Assembly: GCA_031216755.1 (NCBI GenBank)
Contig: JARUHG010000001.1
Coordinates: 1,612,001-1,676,000, forward strand
Direction of reading: 5' to 3'
Length of the DNA stretch: 64,000 nt
Source: Lysobacter arvi
GTDB lineage: Bacteria > Pseudomonadota > Gammaproteobacteria > Xanthomonadales > Xanthomonadaceae
The first letter of the stretch is position 1, and every line of letters starts with the position of its first letter. The notes below the pieces were generated by a model. The model saw only the letters and a program-made list of their open reading frames with translations. It had not been told where the DNA came from and did no database searches. A program made the position numbers and the translations under genes. Positions 42,147 to 51,266 of this stretch are shown piece after piece.

Positions 42147-43316
42147 TCAGCTATCGCTCCGCCGCTTCTGCGGCCCCGCCTTCGACACGCTCTGCGCGCC
42201 CTGCTCGCCCGACGGCGGCTCCAGCGTCGCGGTGTCGCGATCGAACTCCGACAGCGGGCTTTCCGACGGACACGCCTGATCGGGGAAACCGAAGTCCGTC
42301 CGCAACTTCAGGCCGCACGCGTTGAGCGCGTCGAGCTCGGTGTCCGGCGTCTTGCAGCGCTTGTCGAACGCACGCACGAACGAATCGCGGCGACTGACGA
42401 AATCCTCGCCGCACTTGCGCATCAGGCGCAGCCGGTCGAGGTCGTCCTGCGCCGGGTTCACCCCGTCCAGGCCGTAGAGTTCCAGTTCCTCGGTCGTGAG
42501 CAGGCGCAGGCTCCGGTTGGGCACGGCCATCATCAGGTCCGCCACCGCGGTCGCCGCGCCGTTGCGCTCCAGGTAGTCGCGCACGCGCTCGTAGACCACG
42601 CGCAATTCGGCATTGAGCTCCGCGCGGGTGGTCGCCGTCGAACTCATGCGGATGATGCGGTGGATGCCGACCTGCCCCGCGACCATCCGCGTGTCGCCGG
42701 CGGTGAGGATGAACACGCAGGCGCTGTGGCAGATCGCGCCTTCGCGCACCCAGATCGTCCAGCGCGATTCGGCGATGAAGTCGCCGGCCTGGATCGCGTC
42801 CTCGACCTGGCCGCCGGCCGAATCGATGTCGAGCACGCGCTTGCGGATGTCCAGGGCGTCGGCGACGTCGGTGACGCGCTCGACGAGCGTGCCGAACTCC
42901 GCCGTCACCTTGCCCTTGTAGCGCAGCCGCGCCACGCCGCCCGACTCGCACGGCGCGAGCGCCGCCTTCAGCGCATCGCGATCGAACGCCGTCAGCACGT
43001 CGCCGTCGCCCCGCTCGACGTAATCGAGTTCGCAACTGATCGACGCCGCACCGGCGGAGAGTTCGAGCGGCGCCGCCCACGGGTTGTGCGGCTCGGCGGC
43101 CGGCTCGGGACGGACGATGTCGCGGATCGCCTTGCGCACCTGCCCCGTGCCCTCGGCCTTGACGGGCGCCACCTTCACCGGCGCGGTGCTGATCGCGCCA
43201 CCGTCCTGCGGGCCGGCGACCTCCTCGATCACCATGCCCTGCGTCTTCTCCGGCTCGGAACGCTGGCAGGCGGCGACGGCGAGGCACGCAAGCAGGAGGA
43301 CGGCGCGGAAAGTCAT
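42147..43316 (-). CDS. ClpP/crotonase-fold-like periplasmic lipoprotein (COG3904 type)
   Basis: The 389-residue product has a lipobox VAAC (Cys17). Its central part resembles serine-protease-like ClpP/SppA folds: LDIDSAGGQVEDA (165-174), then EGAICHSACVFILTAGDTR with a probable nucleophile Ser198, and VGIHRI with His219. This matches the COG3904 predicted periplasmic family. A third catalytic residue cannot be assigned. The C-terminal quarter is rich in charged residues and Cys (RKCGEDFVSRRDSF...DKRCKTP...NACGLK), perhaps disulfide-bonded. Confidence 0.75.
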   Translation of the reverse strand: MTFRAVLLLACLAVAACQRSEPEKTQGMVIEEVAGPQDGGAISTAPVKVAPVKAEGTGQVRKAIRDIVRPEPAAEPHNPWAAPLELSAGAASISCELDYVERGDGDVLTAFDRDALKAALAPCESGGVARLRYKGKVTAEFGTLVERVTDVADALDIRKRVLDIDSAGGQVEDAIQAGDFIAESRWTIWVREGAICHSACVFILTAGDTRMVAGQVGIHRIIRMSSTATTRAELNAELRVVYERVRDYLERNGAATAVADLMMAVPNRSLRLLTTEELELYGLDGVNPAQDDLDRLRLMRKCGEDFVSRRDSFVRAFDKRCKTPDTELDALNACGLKLRTDFGFPDQACPSESPLSEFDRDTATLEPPSGEQGAQSVSKAGPQKRRSDS

Positions 43317-43560
43317 GCGGAAAACCACTCGAGCTGGGCGAAACCGCCTGAACAGGCGATCCGCGAAAGACGAGGGCACAGCTTACGAGGTACGGCCTGA
43401 CTGTGCGCGGAGCCCGGGGAAATCGGGCGATTCACGGCGCCTTGACGAAGCGGGCTCAAGCTTCGCTACCACCGGCGCCCACGAACTCTTCTCGGCGTCG
43501 GCGGATCGGTGATCACGCATCATCCGGATGGAACTTACACCCTGTTCAAGGAGATTCGCC

Positions 43561-45540
43561 GTGAAGCGTTCGGTTCTACACCGTTGTTGCCTGATCGCGT
43601 TGATGCCCCTGCTGGCCAACGCCCAATCGCTTCCCTCACCGCCGCCCGGCAAGCCCGCGACCGAGGCCACCAAACGCGCCAACGCGGCCCTGGCCAAGTC
43701 GCTCGATTTCAACGACAAGCAGGACTTCGAAGACGCCGAGCGCGGCCTGATCGCACGTCCCGACACGCTCACCATCAAGGGCGAGGAGGGCAATGTCGTG
43801 TGGGACATGGAGCAGTACAAGACCTACATCGGCGACAACAAGCCCGCGCCCGACACGGTCAACCCGAGCCTGTGGCGCAACGCCCAGCTCAACATGCATT
43901 ACGGCCTGTACAAGGTCAGCGACCGCATCTACCAGGTGCGCGGCTACGATCTGTCGAACATCACCTTCATCCAGGGCGACACGGGCTGGATCGTCGGCGA
44001 CCCGCTGAGCAACGTGGAGACGGCGAAGGCCGCCTACGACCTGGTGACCGAACACCTCGGCAAGCGTCCGATCGTCGCGCTGATCTACAGCCATTCGCAC
44101 GGCGACCATTACGGCGGCGCACGCGGCATCGTCGACGAGGCCGACGTGAAGTCCGGCAAGGTGAAGGTCCTGGCGCCGGAGCATTTCACCGAGGAAGCCG
44201 TCTCCGAGTTCGTCATCGCCGGCAACGCGATGGGGCGTCGCGGCATGTACATGTACGGACCGCTGCTGCCGCGCACGCCGACGGGCGGCGTCAATGCGGG
44301 CCTGGGACAGGCGATCCCGCTCGGTCGCGCGAGCCTCATCCTGCCGACCGATTCGATCACCAAGAGCGGCGAGACCCGCACCATCGACGGCGTCAAGCTC
44401 GTCTTCCAGCTCACGCCGGGCACCGAAGCGCCGGCGGAAATGAACGTCTTCCTCCCGCAATTCAAGGCCATGTGGATGGCCGAGAACGCCACGCACACGC
44501 TGCATAACCTGCTCACGCTCCGCGGCGCGCAGGTGCGCAACGGCCTGATCTGGGCGAAGTTCCTCGACGAGACGATCGATGAGTACGGTCCGCAGATCGA
44601 CACGGAGTTCGCCAGCCACCACTGGCCGATGTGGGGCAACCAGCGCATCGTGAAGTTCCTCGGCGACCAGCGCGACCTGTACAAGTACATCCACGACCAG
44701 TCGGTGAACCTGATGAACAAGGGATACACCGGCACCGAGATCGCGGACATGATCCAGCTGCCGCCGTCGCTGGCGAAGGCCTGGTACAGCCGCGGCTACT
44801 ACGGCACGGTCAAGCACGACTCGCGGGCGGTCTACCAGCGTTACATGGGCTTCTACGACGGCAATCCCAGCACGCTCGACCAGCTTCCGCCCGAGCCCGC
44901 GGCAAAGAAATACGTGGAGTACATGGGCGGTTCCGCCGCGGTGTTGCAGAAGGCGAAGGCGGACTACGACAAGGGCGAATACCGCTGGGTCGCCGAGGCG
45001 GTGAAGCAGGTCGTGTTCGCCGATCCCAACAATGCCGAAGCGAAGAACCTGCTCGCCGATACCTACGAACAGCTGGGGTACCAGGCCGAAGCCGGCACGT
45101 GGCGTTCGATCTACCTGATGGGCGCACATGAACTCCGCAACGGCGTGCCGAAGGCGCCGGCGCTGGATCTCACCGGCCCGGACACCATCGCGGCGATGCC
45201 GCCGGATCAGCTCTTCAGCTACTGGGGCGTGCGCATGAACGGCCCGAAGGCCGCGGGCAAGGACATGACGCTGGGCTTCGACTTCGCCGACCTGCGCAAG
45301 CAGTACACGCTCATGGTGCGCAATGGCGCGCTCACCACCGAGTCGAAGGCCGCTGCGAAGCCCGATGCGCAGCTCACGATGAACAAGGCCGTGCTCGACC
45401 GCATCCAGCTCGGCCAGACGACGATCGACGAGGCCATCGCCAGCGGCGACATCAAGGTGCAGGGCGACAAGGGCAAGGTGAAGACCTTCTTCTCGCTGCT
45501 CGACGTCTACCCGTTCTGGTTCAACATCGTCACGCCGTAA
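43561..45540 (+). CDS. Alkyl/aryl-sulfatase, metallo-beta-lactamase fold (SdsA1-like)
   Basis: The 659-residue protein has a signal peptide (MPLLANA|QS) and the zinc motif HSHGDH (H178, H180, D182, H183) in LIYSHSHGDHYGGARGIVDE. Downstream are the dimerisation region (LLADTYEQLGYQAEAGTWRSIYL) and a C-terminal sterol-carrier-like domain starting near PDQLFSYWGVRMNG. SdsA1-type enzymes hydrolyse alkyl sulfates such as SDS for sulfur or carbon. GTG at 43561 is chosen because AAGGAG lies 7 bases upstream; an ATG 33 bp earlier lacks one. Downstream are two hairpins, the second with a T-run. Confidence 0.92.
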   Translation: MKRSVLHRCCLIALMPLLANAQSLPSPPPGKPATEATKRANAALAKSLDFNDKQDFEDAERGLIARPDTLTIKGEEGNVVWDMEQYKTYIGDNKPAPDTVNPSLWRNAQLNMHYGLYKVSDRIYQVRGYDLSNITFIQGDTGWIVGDPLSNVETAKAAYDLVTEHLGKRPIVALIYSHSHGDHYGGARGIVDEADVKSGKVKVLAPEHFTEEAVSEFVIAGNAMGRRGMYMYGPLLPRTPTGGVNAGLGQAIPLGRASLILPTDSITKSGETRTIDGVKLVFQLTPGTEAPAEMNVFLPQFKAMWMAENATHTLHNLLTLRGAQVRNGLIWAKFLDETIDEYGPQIDTEFASHHWPMWGNQRIVKFLGDQRDLYKYIHDQSVNLMNKGYTGTEIADMIQLPPSLAKAWYSRGYYGTVKHDSRAVYQRYMGFYDGNPSTLDQLPPEPAAKKYVEYMGGSAAVLQKAKADYDKGEYRWVAEAVKQVVFADPNNAEAKNLLADTYEQLGYQAEAGTWRSIYLMGAHELRNGVPKAPALDLTGPDTIAAMPPDQLFSYWGVRMNGPKAAGKDMTLGFDFADLRKQYTLMVRNGALTTESKAAAKPDAQLTMNKAVLDRIQLGQTTIDEAIASGDIKVQGDKGKVKTFFSLLDVYPFWFNIVTP

Positions 45541-45549
45541 CGCAATCCA

Positions 45550-45574
45550 GGGAGCGCCGTTCCGCGGCGCTCCC
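45550..45574 (+). terminator. Hairpin 10 bp after the alkyl-sulfatase stop
   Basis: GGGAGCGCCG-TTCCG-CGGCGCTCCC, a perfect 10-bp stem without a T-run. Confidence 0.5.
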
Positions 45575-45635
45575 TGCTCCGCCATCTGCCGTGAGCCGGT
45601 GGACAGTCCCGGCTTTCACAAGTTTCACAACGCTC

Positions 45636-45660
45636 GGGCGTGCGCAACGCACGCCCTTTC
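45636..45660 (+). terminator. Rho-independent terminator of the alkyl-sulfatase gene
   Basis: GGGCGTGCG-CAA-CGCACGCCC followed by TTTCT. Together with the stem at 45550 it probably closes the plus-strand transcript before the convergent propeller gene. Confidence 0.7.
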
Positions 45661-45716
45661 TCCGTCGGCGCGCGATGCCGGCGAAACCGGTTCCGCTCTC
45701 GGGCCGGTCGCGAGTC

Positions 45717-47399
45717 CTAACGCCGCCTCAGGCTCTCGAGCAACGCCTCACGCGCACGGCGCATGGCCTGCTCGCGCGACATCGCCTGTTCGCCTGACAT
45801 CGCCGGCACGGGAGCCGATATCGACGCCGGCGCCGCTTGCGCGATGGACAGCGCGCCGCCCGTGCCCGGTACCGGCTCGATCACGAAGATGTCGCCGTCG
45901 AAATCCACGATGTAGACGTTGTTCGCGGTATCGGTTCCGAACGCGACGACGTTGTCGATGGTCCCGGCGGTCGGCGTGAAGTCGGCGTTGCGCAGCTGGA
46001 AGCGCGTGGACGGAATCGTCGAGCCCTGGAGGATGACGCCGGTCTGGATCGACCACAGGTTCGGCTGCACGAAATCGCCGAACAGGTACTCGCCCCGCAG
46101 CGACTCCAACGGCCCGCGGTACACCACGCCGCCGGTCACCGACTCGCCCTCGCGAGCGCCCGTGCCGTGCGCGTACTCGGCAATCGGCGGCGCCAGGCCG
46201 GCGGTGCTGCCGCCGCGGTAGGCCTGCGTGCCTTCCAGGATCGGCCAACCGAAGTTGAGGCCGGCCTCGCCAGCGCGCGCGAGATCGATCTCCTCGATCG
46301 CACCCTGCCCGACATCGCCGATGTAGAGATGGCCGGTGAGCGGATCGAAGCTGTTGCGGAAGGGATTGCGCAGGCCATACGCCCAGACTTCCGGCGCGTT
46401 CGGCGCGGTGAACGGATTGCCGGCCGGAATGGCGTAGTCGCGGTTCGCGTCGCTCGGGAAGGCGTCGCTCGCCGGGTCGATGCGCAGGATCTTGCCGAGC
46501 AGCGTCGCGCGGTTCTGCGCGTTGTCGTCCGGATCGCCCGTGCCGCCGCCATCGCCCACGGCGACGTAGAGCATCCCGTCCGGGCCGAAGCCGATCCAGC
46601 CGCCGTTATGGTTGCTGCGCGGATGCGCGATGCGCAGGATCGCATCGCCGCTGGCCGGGTCGGCCTGGTCGCGGTTGTTGGCGAGCGTCTGGTAGCGGCG
46701 AAGTTCGATCGTGCCGTCCGGTACCGTCAGATACACGTAGAAGCGGCCGCTGGTGCCGAAGTCCGGTGCCGTCGCGAAGCCGAGCAGCCCGCGCTCGCCA
46801 TCGGTCGACACCTGTCCGGTGAGATCGAGGAACGGCGTCGTCGCGATCGCGCCATTGCCGGGCGAGAGCAGGCGGACGCGTCCGGCGCGCTCGACCACGA
46901 ACACGCGGCCGGTGGTGTCCGGCACGGGCGCGAGGAAGATCGGGAAGCTCAGGCCGCTGGCGACGCGCCGCACGCGCAGCTGCGCGCCGGTGACGTCGGT
47001 GACGGTCACCGACAAGGGGAGCGTCGCGGTCTGCGTGCCGTCGCTGGCGGTGATCGACACGAGGTACACGTTGTCCGCGTTGGCGTCGGCCGGGGCTTCG
47101 AAATCCGGCGGAGCCAGGAACTGCAGCGCCCCCGCCGCGGTGATGAGGAACCGCGCCTGGTCCGCGCCGCCCGACAGCGTGTACGACACCGGCTTGCCTT
47201 CGGGATCGGTCGCCGTCGCGGTGTAGAAGATACCGGCCGTGCCTTCGGGCACGGTGGCGGCGGAAGCGGAGGTGAACGTCGGCGCCCGATCGACCGGTGC
47301 ACCCGGAATCGGCGTGCTGCCGTCGTCGTCGCCTCCACCGCCGCATGCCGCGAGCATCGCGGTCAGTAGGACGATTGCGGCCAGCCGTGCCTGCTCCAT
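45717..47399 (-). CDS. PQQ-dependent sugar dehydrogenase-type lipoprotein with cadherin-like domain
   Basis: The 560-residue product has a lipobox LAAC (Cys19) then a Gly/Asp-rich linker. Residues about 40-140 form a cadherin/Ig-like domain (ATVPEGTAGIFYTATATDPEGKPVSYTLSGGADQARF...ASDGTQTATLPLSVTVTD). From about 145 a GSDH six-blade propeller follows: LERRVA...VFVVERAGRVRLL-type, GERGLLGFATAPDF, HPRSNHNGGWIGFGPDGMLYVAVGDGGGTGDP, VWAYGLRNPFRNSFDP, LYIGDVGQGAIEEI. Sugar or polyol oxidation in the periplasm is the likely role, but substrate and PQQ use are unproven. It is a lone gene. Confidence 0.85.
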   Translation of the reverse strand: MEQARLAAIVLLTAMLAACGGGGDDDGSTPIPGAPVDRAPTFTSASAATVPEGTAGIFYTATATDPEGKPVSYTLSGGADQARFLITAAGALQFLAPPDFEAPADANADNVYLVSITASDGTQTATLPLSVTVTDVTGAQLRVRRVASGLSFPIFLAPVPDTTGRVFVVERAGRVRLLSPGNGAIATTPFLDLTGQVSTDGERGLLGFATAPDFGTSGRFYVYLTVPDGTIELRRYQTLANNRDQADPASGDAILRIAHPRSNHNGGWIGFGPDGMLYVAVGDGGGTGDPDDNAQNRATLLGKILRIDPASDAFPSDANRDYAIPAGNPFTAPNAPEVWAYGLRNPFRNSFDPLTGHLYIGDVGQGAIEEIDLARAGEAGLNFGWPILEGTQAYRGGSTAGLAPPIAEYAHGTGAREGESVTGGVVYRGPLESLRGEYLFGDFVQPNLWSIQTGVILQGSTIPSTRFQLRNADFTPTAGTIDNVVAFGTDTANNVYIVDFDGDIFVIEPVPGTGGALSIAQAAPASISAPVPAMSGEQAMSREQAMRRAREALLESLRRR

Positions 47400-47555
47400 G
47401 CGCTCGCTCCCGGGCCATGCGACGCGCCGGTGCGGCGCGCCTGCGTGCGGCCGACAGCGTGTCAGACGCAGGCGTGCCGATCCGTGAAGGCGGACGCGAT
47501 TCGCGGCGCGCACGTCGGTGCCCGGGCTCCGCCTGTCGGTACCGGAGCCGCCGGG

Positions 47556-48521
47556 TCAGCCCACGCCCCAGAGCCGCCGCGCTTCCTGCGCGATCAGGTC
47601 CGGGAATTCCTCCGGGAAGAACAGCTTCGCCCCGTCGACGCGACGTACCCCGCGCGAACCGCCGAACGCCGCATCCAGATGCGCCGCGCCGGCCAGGGTG
47701 AAGATCGGGTCGCCCGTGCCCCACACGATGCGCGTGGGCACCGTGGAGGCTTTGAGCGCAGGACCGATTCCCTCCAGCCAGTTGCGTTCCAGCGCGACCG
47801 CGAACGCATTCGTACGCGCCGCGTTGCGTACCAGCGGCCCGAGGTAAACGTCGATGGCCTCGTCGCTGGGGTTGTCGGCGTGCGTGAACGTCTGGCCGCC
47901 GAGCCCTTCCGGCGAGCGCGCCAGCGCCTTGTCGGCCAGCCACGGCGCCAGCCATTCCTCGGCGAACCGACCCTGCTTCGCCAGCGCGATGACCGGCGCC
48001 AGCGCGGGCGGCGGGCATTCGATCTCCGAATCGCAGTTGGTGAGCAACAAGGTGCGCACGCGCTCGGGATACGTCGCCAGGAACAGCTGGGCCGCCTGCC
48101 CGCCACTGTCGTTCGCCACGACGTCGACGCGGCCGACGTCGAGTCTGTCGAGAAGCTCGCGCAGCATGCGCACCTGTGCGTCGGGCGCGAGGCTCTGGCC
48201 TTCGGCGACGCGCGTATGGCCCAGGCCGAGGAAATCCGGCGCGATGCAACGCCGATACGGCGACAGGCGCGCCAGCGCACCGCGCCACTGATAGCCGTTG
48301 AGCGGAAAGCCGTGCAGGAACAGCGCCGCGTCGCCGCGTCCGCGTTCCACGCAGGCGATCTCGCCGGCGGACGTGGACACGAACCGGCGAGCGGCGAGGA
48401 ACGCGGCGGCATCGGCCGCATCGGTGGATGGCGCGACAGGCGACGCGGCCGATGCGGGTCGGCCGAATGCGGCCGTCGCCAGCGTGCCGACGGCGGTTGC
48501 GAGGAAATCCCGGCGGTGCAT
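47556..48521 (-). CDS. Alpha/beta hydrolase, Tat-exported, Asp nucleophile
   Basis: The 321-residue protein starts MHRRDFLATAVGTLATAAFG, a twin-arginine-type signal. The hydrolase core has the oxyanion-hole FLHGFPLNGYQWRGAL and the nucleophile elbow VVANDSGGQAAQ, where Asp takes the usual Ser place, as in haloalkane dehalogenase-type enzymes. Later GTGDPIF carries the acid. Dehalogenase, epoxide hydrolase or another activity is possible. It is divergent from the XRE regulator, with repeated operator-like sites between them. Confidence 0.8.
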   Translation of the reverse strand: MHRRDFLATAVGTLATAAFGRPASAASPVAPSTDAADAAAFLAARRFVSTSAGEIACVERGRGDAALFLHGFPLNGYQWRGALARLSPYRRCIAPDFLGLGHTRVAEGQSLAPDAQVRMLRELLDRLDVGRVDVVANDSGGQAAQLFLATYPERVRTLLLTNCDSEIECPPPALAPVIALAKQGRFAEEWLAPWLADKALARSPEGLGGQTFTHADNPSDEAIDVYLGPLVRNAARTNAFAVALERNWLEGIGPALKASTVPTRIVWGTGDPIFTLAGAAHLDAAFGGSRGVRRVDGAKLFFPEEFPDLIAQEARRLWGVG

Positions 48522-48573
48522 GAGCGTTCTCCATCGCCGGGGCGTCCGGCGTCGGCGACGATCATTCGCCGGT

Positions 48574-48629
48574 CCGGTCATGCGCTCAACGAAGCGGCAG
48601 GTCATGGCGTCATGACCTGGCAGGTCATG
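48574..48629. promoter_or_regulatory. Repeated CAGGTCATG sites between hydrolase and XRE genes
   Basis: GGTCATG occurs at 48576-48582 (as CCGGTCATG), 48600-48606 (CAGGTCATG) and 48623-48629 (CAGGTCATG), 23-24 bp apart. An inverted copy CATGACCTG at 48611-48619 makes a palindrome with the second and overlaps the third. The sites lie between the divergent starts at 48521 and 48663, and are natural candidates for binding by the XRE protein encoded next to them. Confidence 0.6.
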
Positions 48630-48662
48630 GTGCCGCTGCGCCCGCGACCGTATCCTCGCGCC

Positions 48663-49493
48663 GTGAACCGAGCCCCCGCGTCCCTTCGTGATTCCCGCCT
48701 CGGCGCCCTGCTCCGCGAATGGCGCGCGGTCCGTCGCCTGAGCCAGCTGGACCTCGCGCTCGACGCCGGCGTGTCCCCGCGCCACCTCAGCTGCGTGGAA
48801 ACCGGCAAGGCGCAGCCCAGCCGCGAGATGATCGCGCGGTTGGCCGATGCCCTCGACGTACCGCTGCGCGAGCGCAATGCGTTGCTCGTCGCGGCCGGGT
48901 TCGCGCCGCGCTATCCGGAGACGGCGCTGGCGACACCGGAGCTGTCGCAGATGCGGCGCGCGATCGAGTTCATCCTCGCGCAGCAGGAGCCCTATCCCGC
49001 CTTCGTGCTGAACCGGCACTGGGACGTGCTCATGGCGAACGACGCGGCGCTGCGCGTGAACACCTTCGTGATGAACGGCCGCGCGAGCGCGCACGCCAAC
49101 ATGATCCGGCAGATCTTCGACCCCGACGATCTGCGCGCCGCCGTCGACAACTGGGACGAAGTGGCCGGCGACCTGATCCGCCACCTTCACGGCGAAGTCG
49201 CCGCGGCGCCGTCCGATGCGAAGGCGCGCGAACTGCTGGAGGAGGTGCTCGCCTATCCCGGCGTGCCCGCGCGATGGCGCCTTCGCGATGTCGAATCGGC
49301 ACCCGCGCCGCTGCTCACCACCGTGCTGCGCCAGGGCGACCTTCGCCTGCGCTTCTTCTCGACCATCACCACCTTCGGCACGCCACGCGACGTGACGCTG
49401 GAGGAGCTGCGCATCGAGTGTTGTTTCCCGGTCGACGAGGCCACGGCGGAGCTTTGCCGGCGGCTGGCCAAGCAGGCAAAGGCCGAAGACTGA
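48663..49493 (+). CDS. XRE-family transcriptional regulator with MmyB-like ligand domain
   Basis: The 276-residue protein opens with an HTH of the XRE type (LGALLREWRAVRRLSQLDLALDAGVSPRHLSCVETGKAQPSREMIARLADAL) and continues with an MmyB-like domain (EPYPAFVLNRHWDVLMANDAALRV...PRDVTLEELRIECCFP). I choose GTG at 48663 (NRAPASLRDSRLG), since the ATG 17 codons upstream at 48612 lies inside the operator-like repeats. It is divergent from the alpha/beta hydrolase, its likely target. Confidence 0.88.
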   Translation: MNRAPASLRDSRLGALLREWRAVRRLSQLDLALDAGVSPRHLSCVETGKAQPSREMIARLADALDVPLRERNALLVAAGFAPRYPETALATPELSQMRRAIEFILAQQEPYPAFVLNRHWDVLMANDAALRVNTFVMNGRASAHANMIRQIFDPDDLRAAVDNWDEVAGDLIRHLHGEVAAAPSDAKARELLEEVLAYPGVPARWRLRDVESAPAPLLTTVLRQGDLRLRFFSTITTFGTPRDVTLEELRIECCFPVDEATAELCRRLAKQAKAED

Positions 49494-49646
49494 GGCGACC
49501 GGATTCAACTGCGGCGACGCGTTTACTCGTTAGGAAGCGTGCCGGACCCGCTTCCCGGCCGCATTCATGCAGCGGACACAGCCGCGGCTGTCCTGTCCCG
49601 TCCGCACTTCCCGTATCCGGTTTTCACATCACCGGAGTGAAGGGCA

Positions 49647-50540
49647 ATGCGGCGTTTGTCGAAGTGGTTGGGCTGGAGCGTGGTCGGATTGGCGGTGCTG
49701 GCGGCGGGCGTGCTCGGCACGGCCTGGGCGCTGAGCGAGCGCGCGTTGTCGCGTACCTGGACCGTGCAGGATCCGCCCTTGGCCGACGCGATGGCCAGCG
49801 CGTCGCTCGAACACGGCCGGCACCTCTACGCCACGCGGGGTTGCGCGGACTGCCACGGCGCCGATGGCGCGGGCAAGCTGCTGGTGGATGCGCCGAACGT
49901 GGTTCGCATCGTGCCCAGCAATCTCACGCGCACGGTGCGCGATGCCGCCTGGACGGACGACCGCATCGCCGCGGCGATCCGGCATGGCGTGCGGCCCGAC
50001 GGCACGCCGCTGGTGATCATGCCCACCGGCGATTACAACGACCTGGACGACCACGATGTCGCGTCGATCGTCGCGTACCTGCGCACGCTGCCGGCGGTGG
50101 ACGCCGATCCCGGCCGCACGCACGTGCGTCCACTCGCGCGCGTGCTGTACGCGTTCGGCAAGTTTCCGCTGGTGCCGGCCGAGCACGTCGACCACACGCC
50201 GCGCGTGCGCGTTGCGCCGCCGGCGAAAGTGAGCGTGGCGTACGGCAAGTACGTCGCGCAGGTGTGCACCGGTTGCCACGGCGCGGACTTCGCCGGCGGC
50301 CACGTGCTCGAACCCGGCACGCCGGCATCGGCCAACCTGACGCCGCACGCGAACGGTCTGCAGGCGTGGAACGAGACCGACTTCCTTCGCCTCATGCGCA
50401 CCGGCCAGCGCCCGGACGGCCGACAGTTGCACCGCATGATGCCGTGGAAGTCCTACAGCACGATGCAGGACGTCGAGTTGCGCGCGGTGTGGACGTACCT
50501 GCGCACGCTGCCGCCGGCTGAAGGCAGGACGCGATCTTAG
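49647..50540 (+). CDS. Dihaem cytochrome c, membrane-anchored
   Basis: The 297-residue protein has one N-terminal membrane helix (about 8-28) and two c-type haem sites: CADCH (66-70) and CTGCH (207-211). Each is followed by a probable Met ligand region (VIMPTGDYNDL and RMMPWKSY). This is the architecture of periplasmic electron-transfer cytochromes of the Fdh/alcohol dehydrogenase type. No oxidase or dehydrogenase gene is adjacent, so its partner is unknown. A clear AGGGCAATG-type ribosome site precedes the start. Confidence 0.88.
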   Translation: MRRLSKWLGWSVVGLAVLAAGVLGTAWALSERALSRTWTVQDPPLADAMASASLEHGRHLYATRGCADCHGADGAGKLLVDAPNVVRIVPSNLTRTVRDAAWTDDRIAAAIRHGVRPDGTPLVIMPTGDYNDLDDHDVASIVAYLRTLPAVDADPGRTHVRPLARVLYAFGKFPLVPAEHVDHTPRVRVAPPAKVSVAYGKYVAQVCTGCHGADFAGGHVLEPGTPASANLTPHANGLQAWNETDFLRLMRTGQRPDGRQLHRMMPWKSYSTMQDVELRAVWTYLRTLPPAEGRTRS

Positions 50541-50663
50541 GAACGCGCGGAGCATCGGCTCCTGTCGCCCGCACGAGGCCAAGCCGCGCCCGGACCGACG
50601 CGCCGACAAGGCGCCTTGCGTGCGCTCCGCTTACCCGGGCTACGGATGCGGCGTGCGCGATCG

Positions 50664-51197
50664 TCAATCGATACGGTACACGCGCGCTTTTGGCATGCCG
50701 TCGACGACCTGGAGGAACCAGCGTCCCGCGACACCCGGCACGACGAGGATCTCCGGTGCATCGAGCGTCCTGGGCAACTTCAGCGCGCCCTTGAGCACCT
50801 TCCACTGCTGACCGTTTTCGAGCTCGAACACGGTGCCCGGTTCCCAGCCGCTGACCGAACCCTTGAGGCGGCTCTGGATCGGTTTGTCGTTGAAGCCGAC
50901 CAGCGAAGTTTCGTCGCGAGCGCGATCGTCGCGGGACGCAACCATCGACGTGTTCGCCGACGCCGCGGCGGACGCTGGCGAGGCCGCGCTCGACACCATG
51001 GCGGCGCCCTGCCGCTCCTGCGCCTCGCGCAACATGCGATTGAGCGCGTCGAGCTGTTCGCCGGTGAGGCCGACCGACCGCAGCTGCTCCGGCGTGAGGC
51101 GCGCCTCGATGCTGACGTACGGCGTCTGCGCGGCGGCGAGCGGCGACAGCATCGCGAGCGCGACCATAAACGCCAGGGACGGAAACGGGAGCTTCAT
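50664..51197 (-). CDS. Exported protein of unknown function
   Basis: The 177-residue product has a signal sequence (MKLPFPSLAFMVALAMLSPLAAAQ) and an N-terminal helical segment rich in Leu/Glu (RLTPEQLRSVGLTGEQLDALNRMLREAQ). A Ser/Ala-rich linker and a C-terminal beta segment (GWEPGTVFELENGQQWKVLKGALKLPRTLDAPEILVVPGVAGRWFLQVV) follow. I recognise no family name. GGAG precedes the ATG at 51197 by 8 bases. It stands 69 bp from the convergently placed acetyltransferase stop; the 123-bp gap downstream holds a motif CGCTTACCCGGGCTACGG of a dispersed repeat type. Confidence 0.7.
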   Translation of the reverse strand: MKLPFPSLAFMVALAMLSPLAAAQTPYVSIEARLTPEQLRSVGLTGEQLDALNRMLREAQERQGAAMVSSAASPASAAASANTSMVASRDDRARDETSLVGFNDKPIQSRLKGSVSGWEPGTVFELENGQQWKVLKGALKLPRTLDAPEILVVPGVAGRWFLQVVDGMPKARVYRID

Positions 51198-51266
51198 CGG
51201 CACGACTCCAACTGCGGTCGCGACACGATGCTGCAGTTTCGTGACAGCCCGGTGACAGCGCCGGGA

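Noticed and set aside
41572..42279. 235-codon open frame over the hairpin-rich repeat
   Set aside because: It starts inside the phosphatase gene, overlaps the COG3904 gene and reads through known-type repeats; base composition and content do not resemble a protein.
43528..43560. ATG start of the alkyl-sulfatase gene 11 codons upstream
   Set aside because: No ribosome site precedes it, while GTG at 43561 has AAGGAG at the right distance and begins a proper signal peptide.
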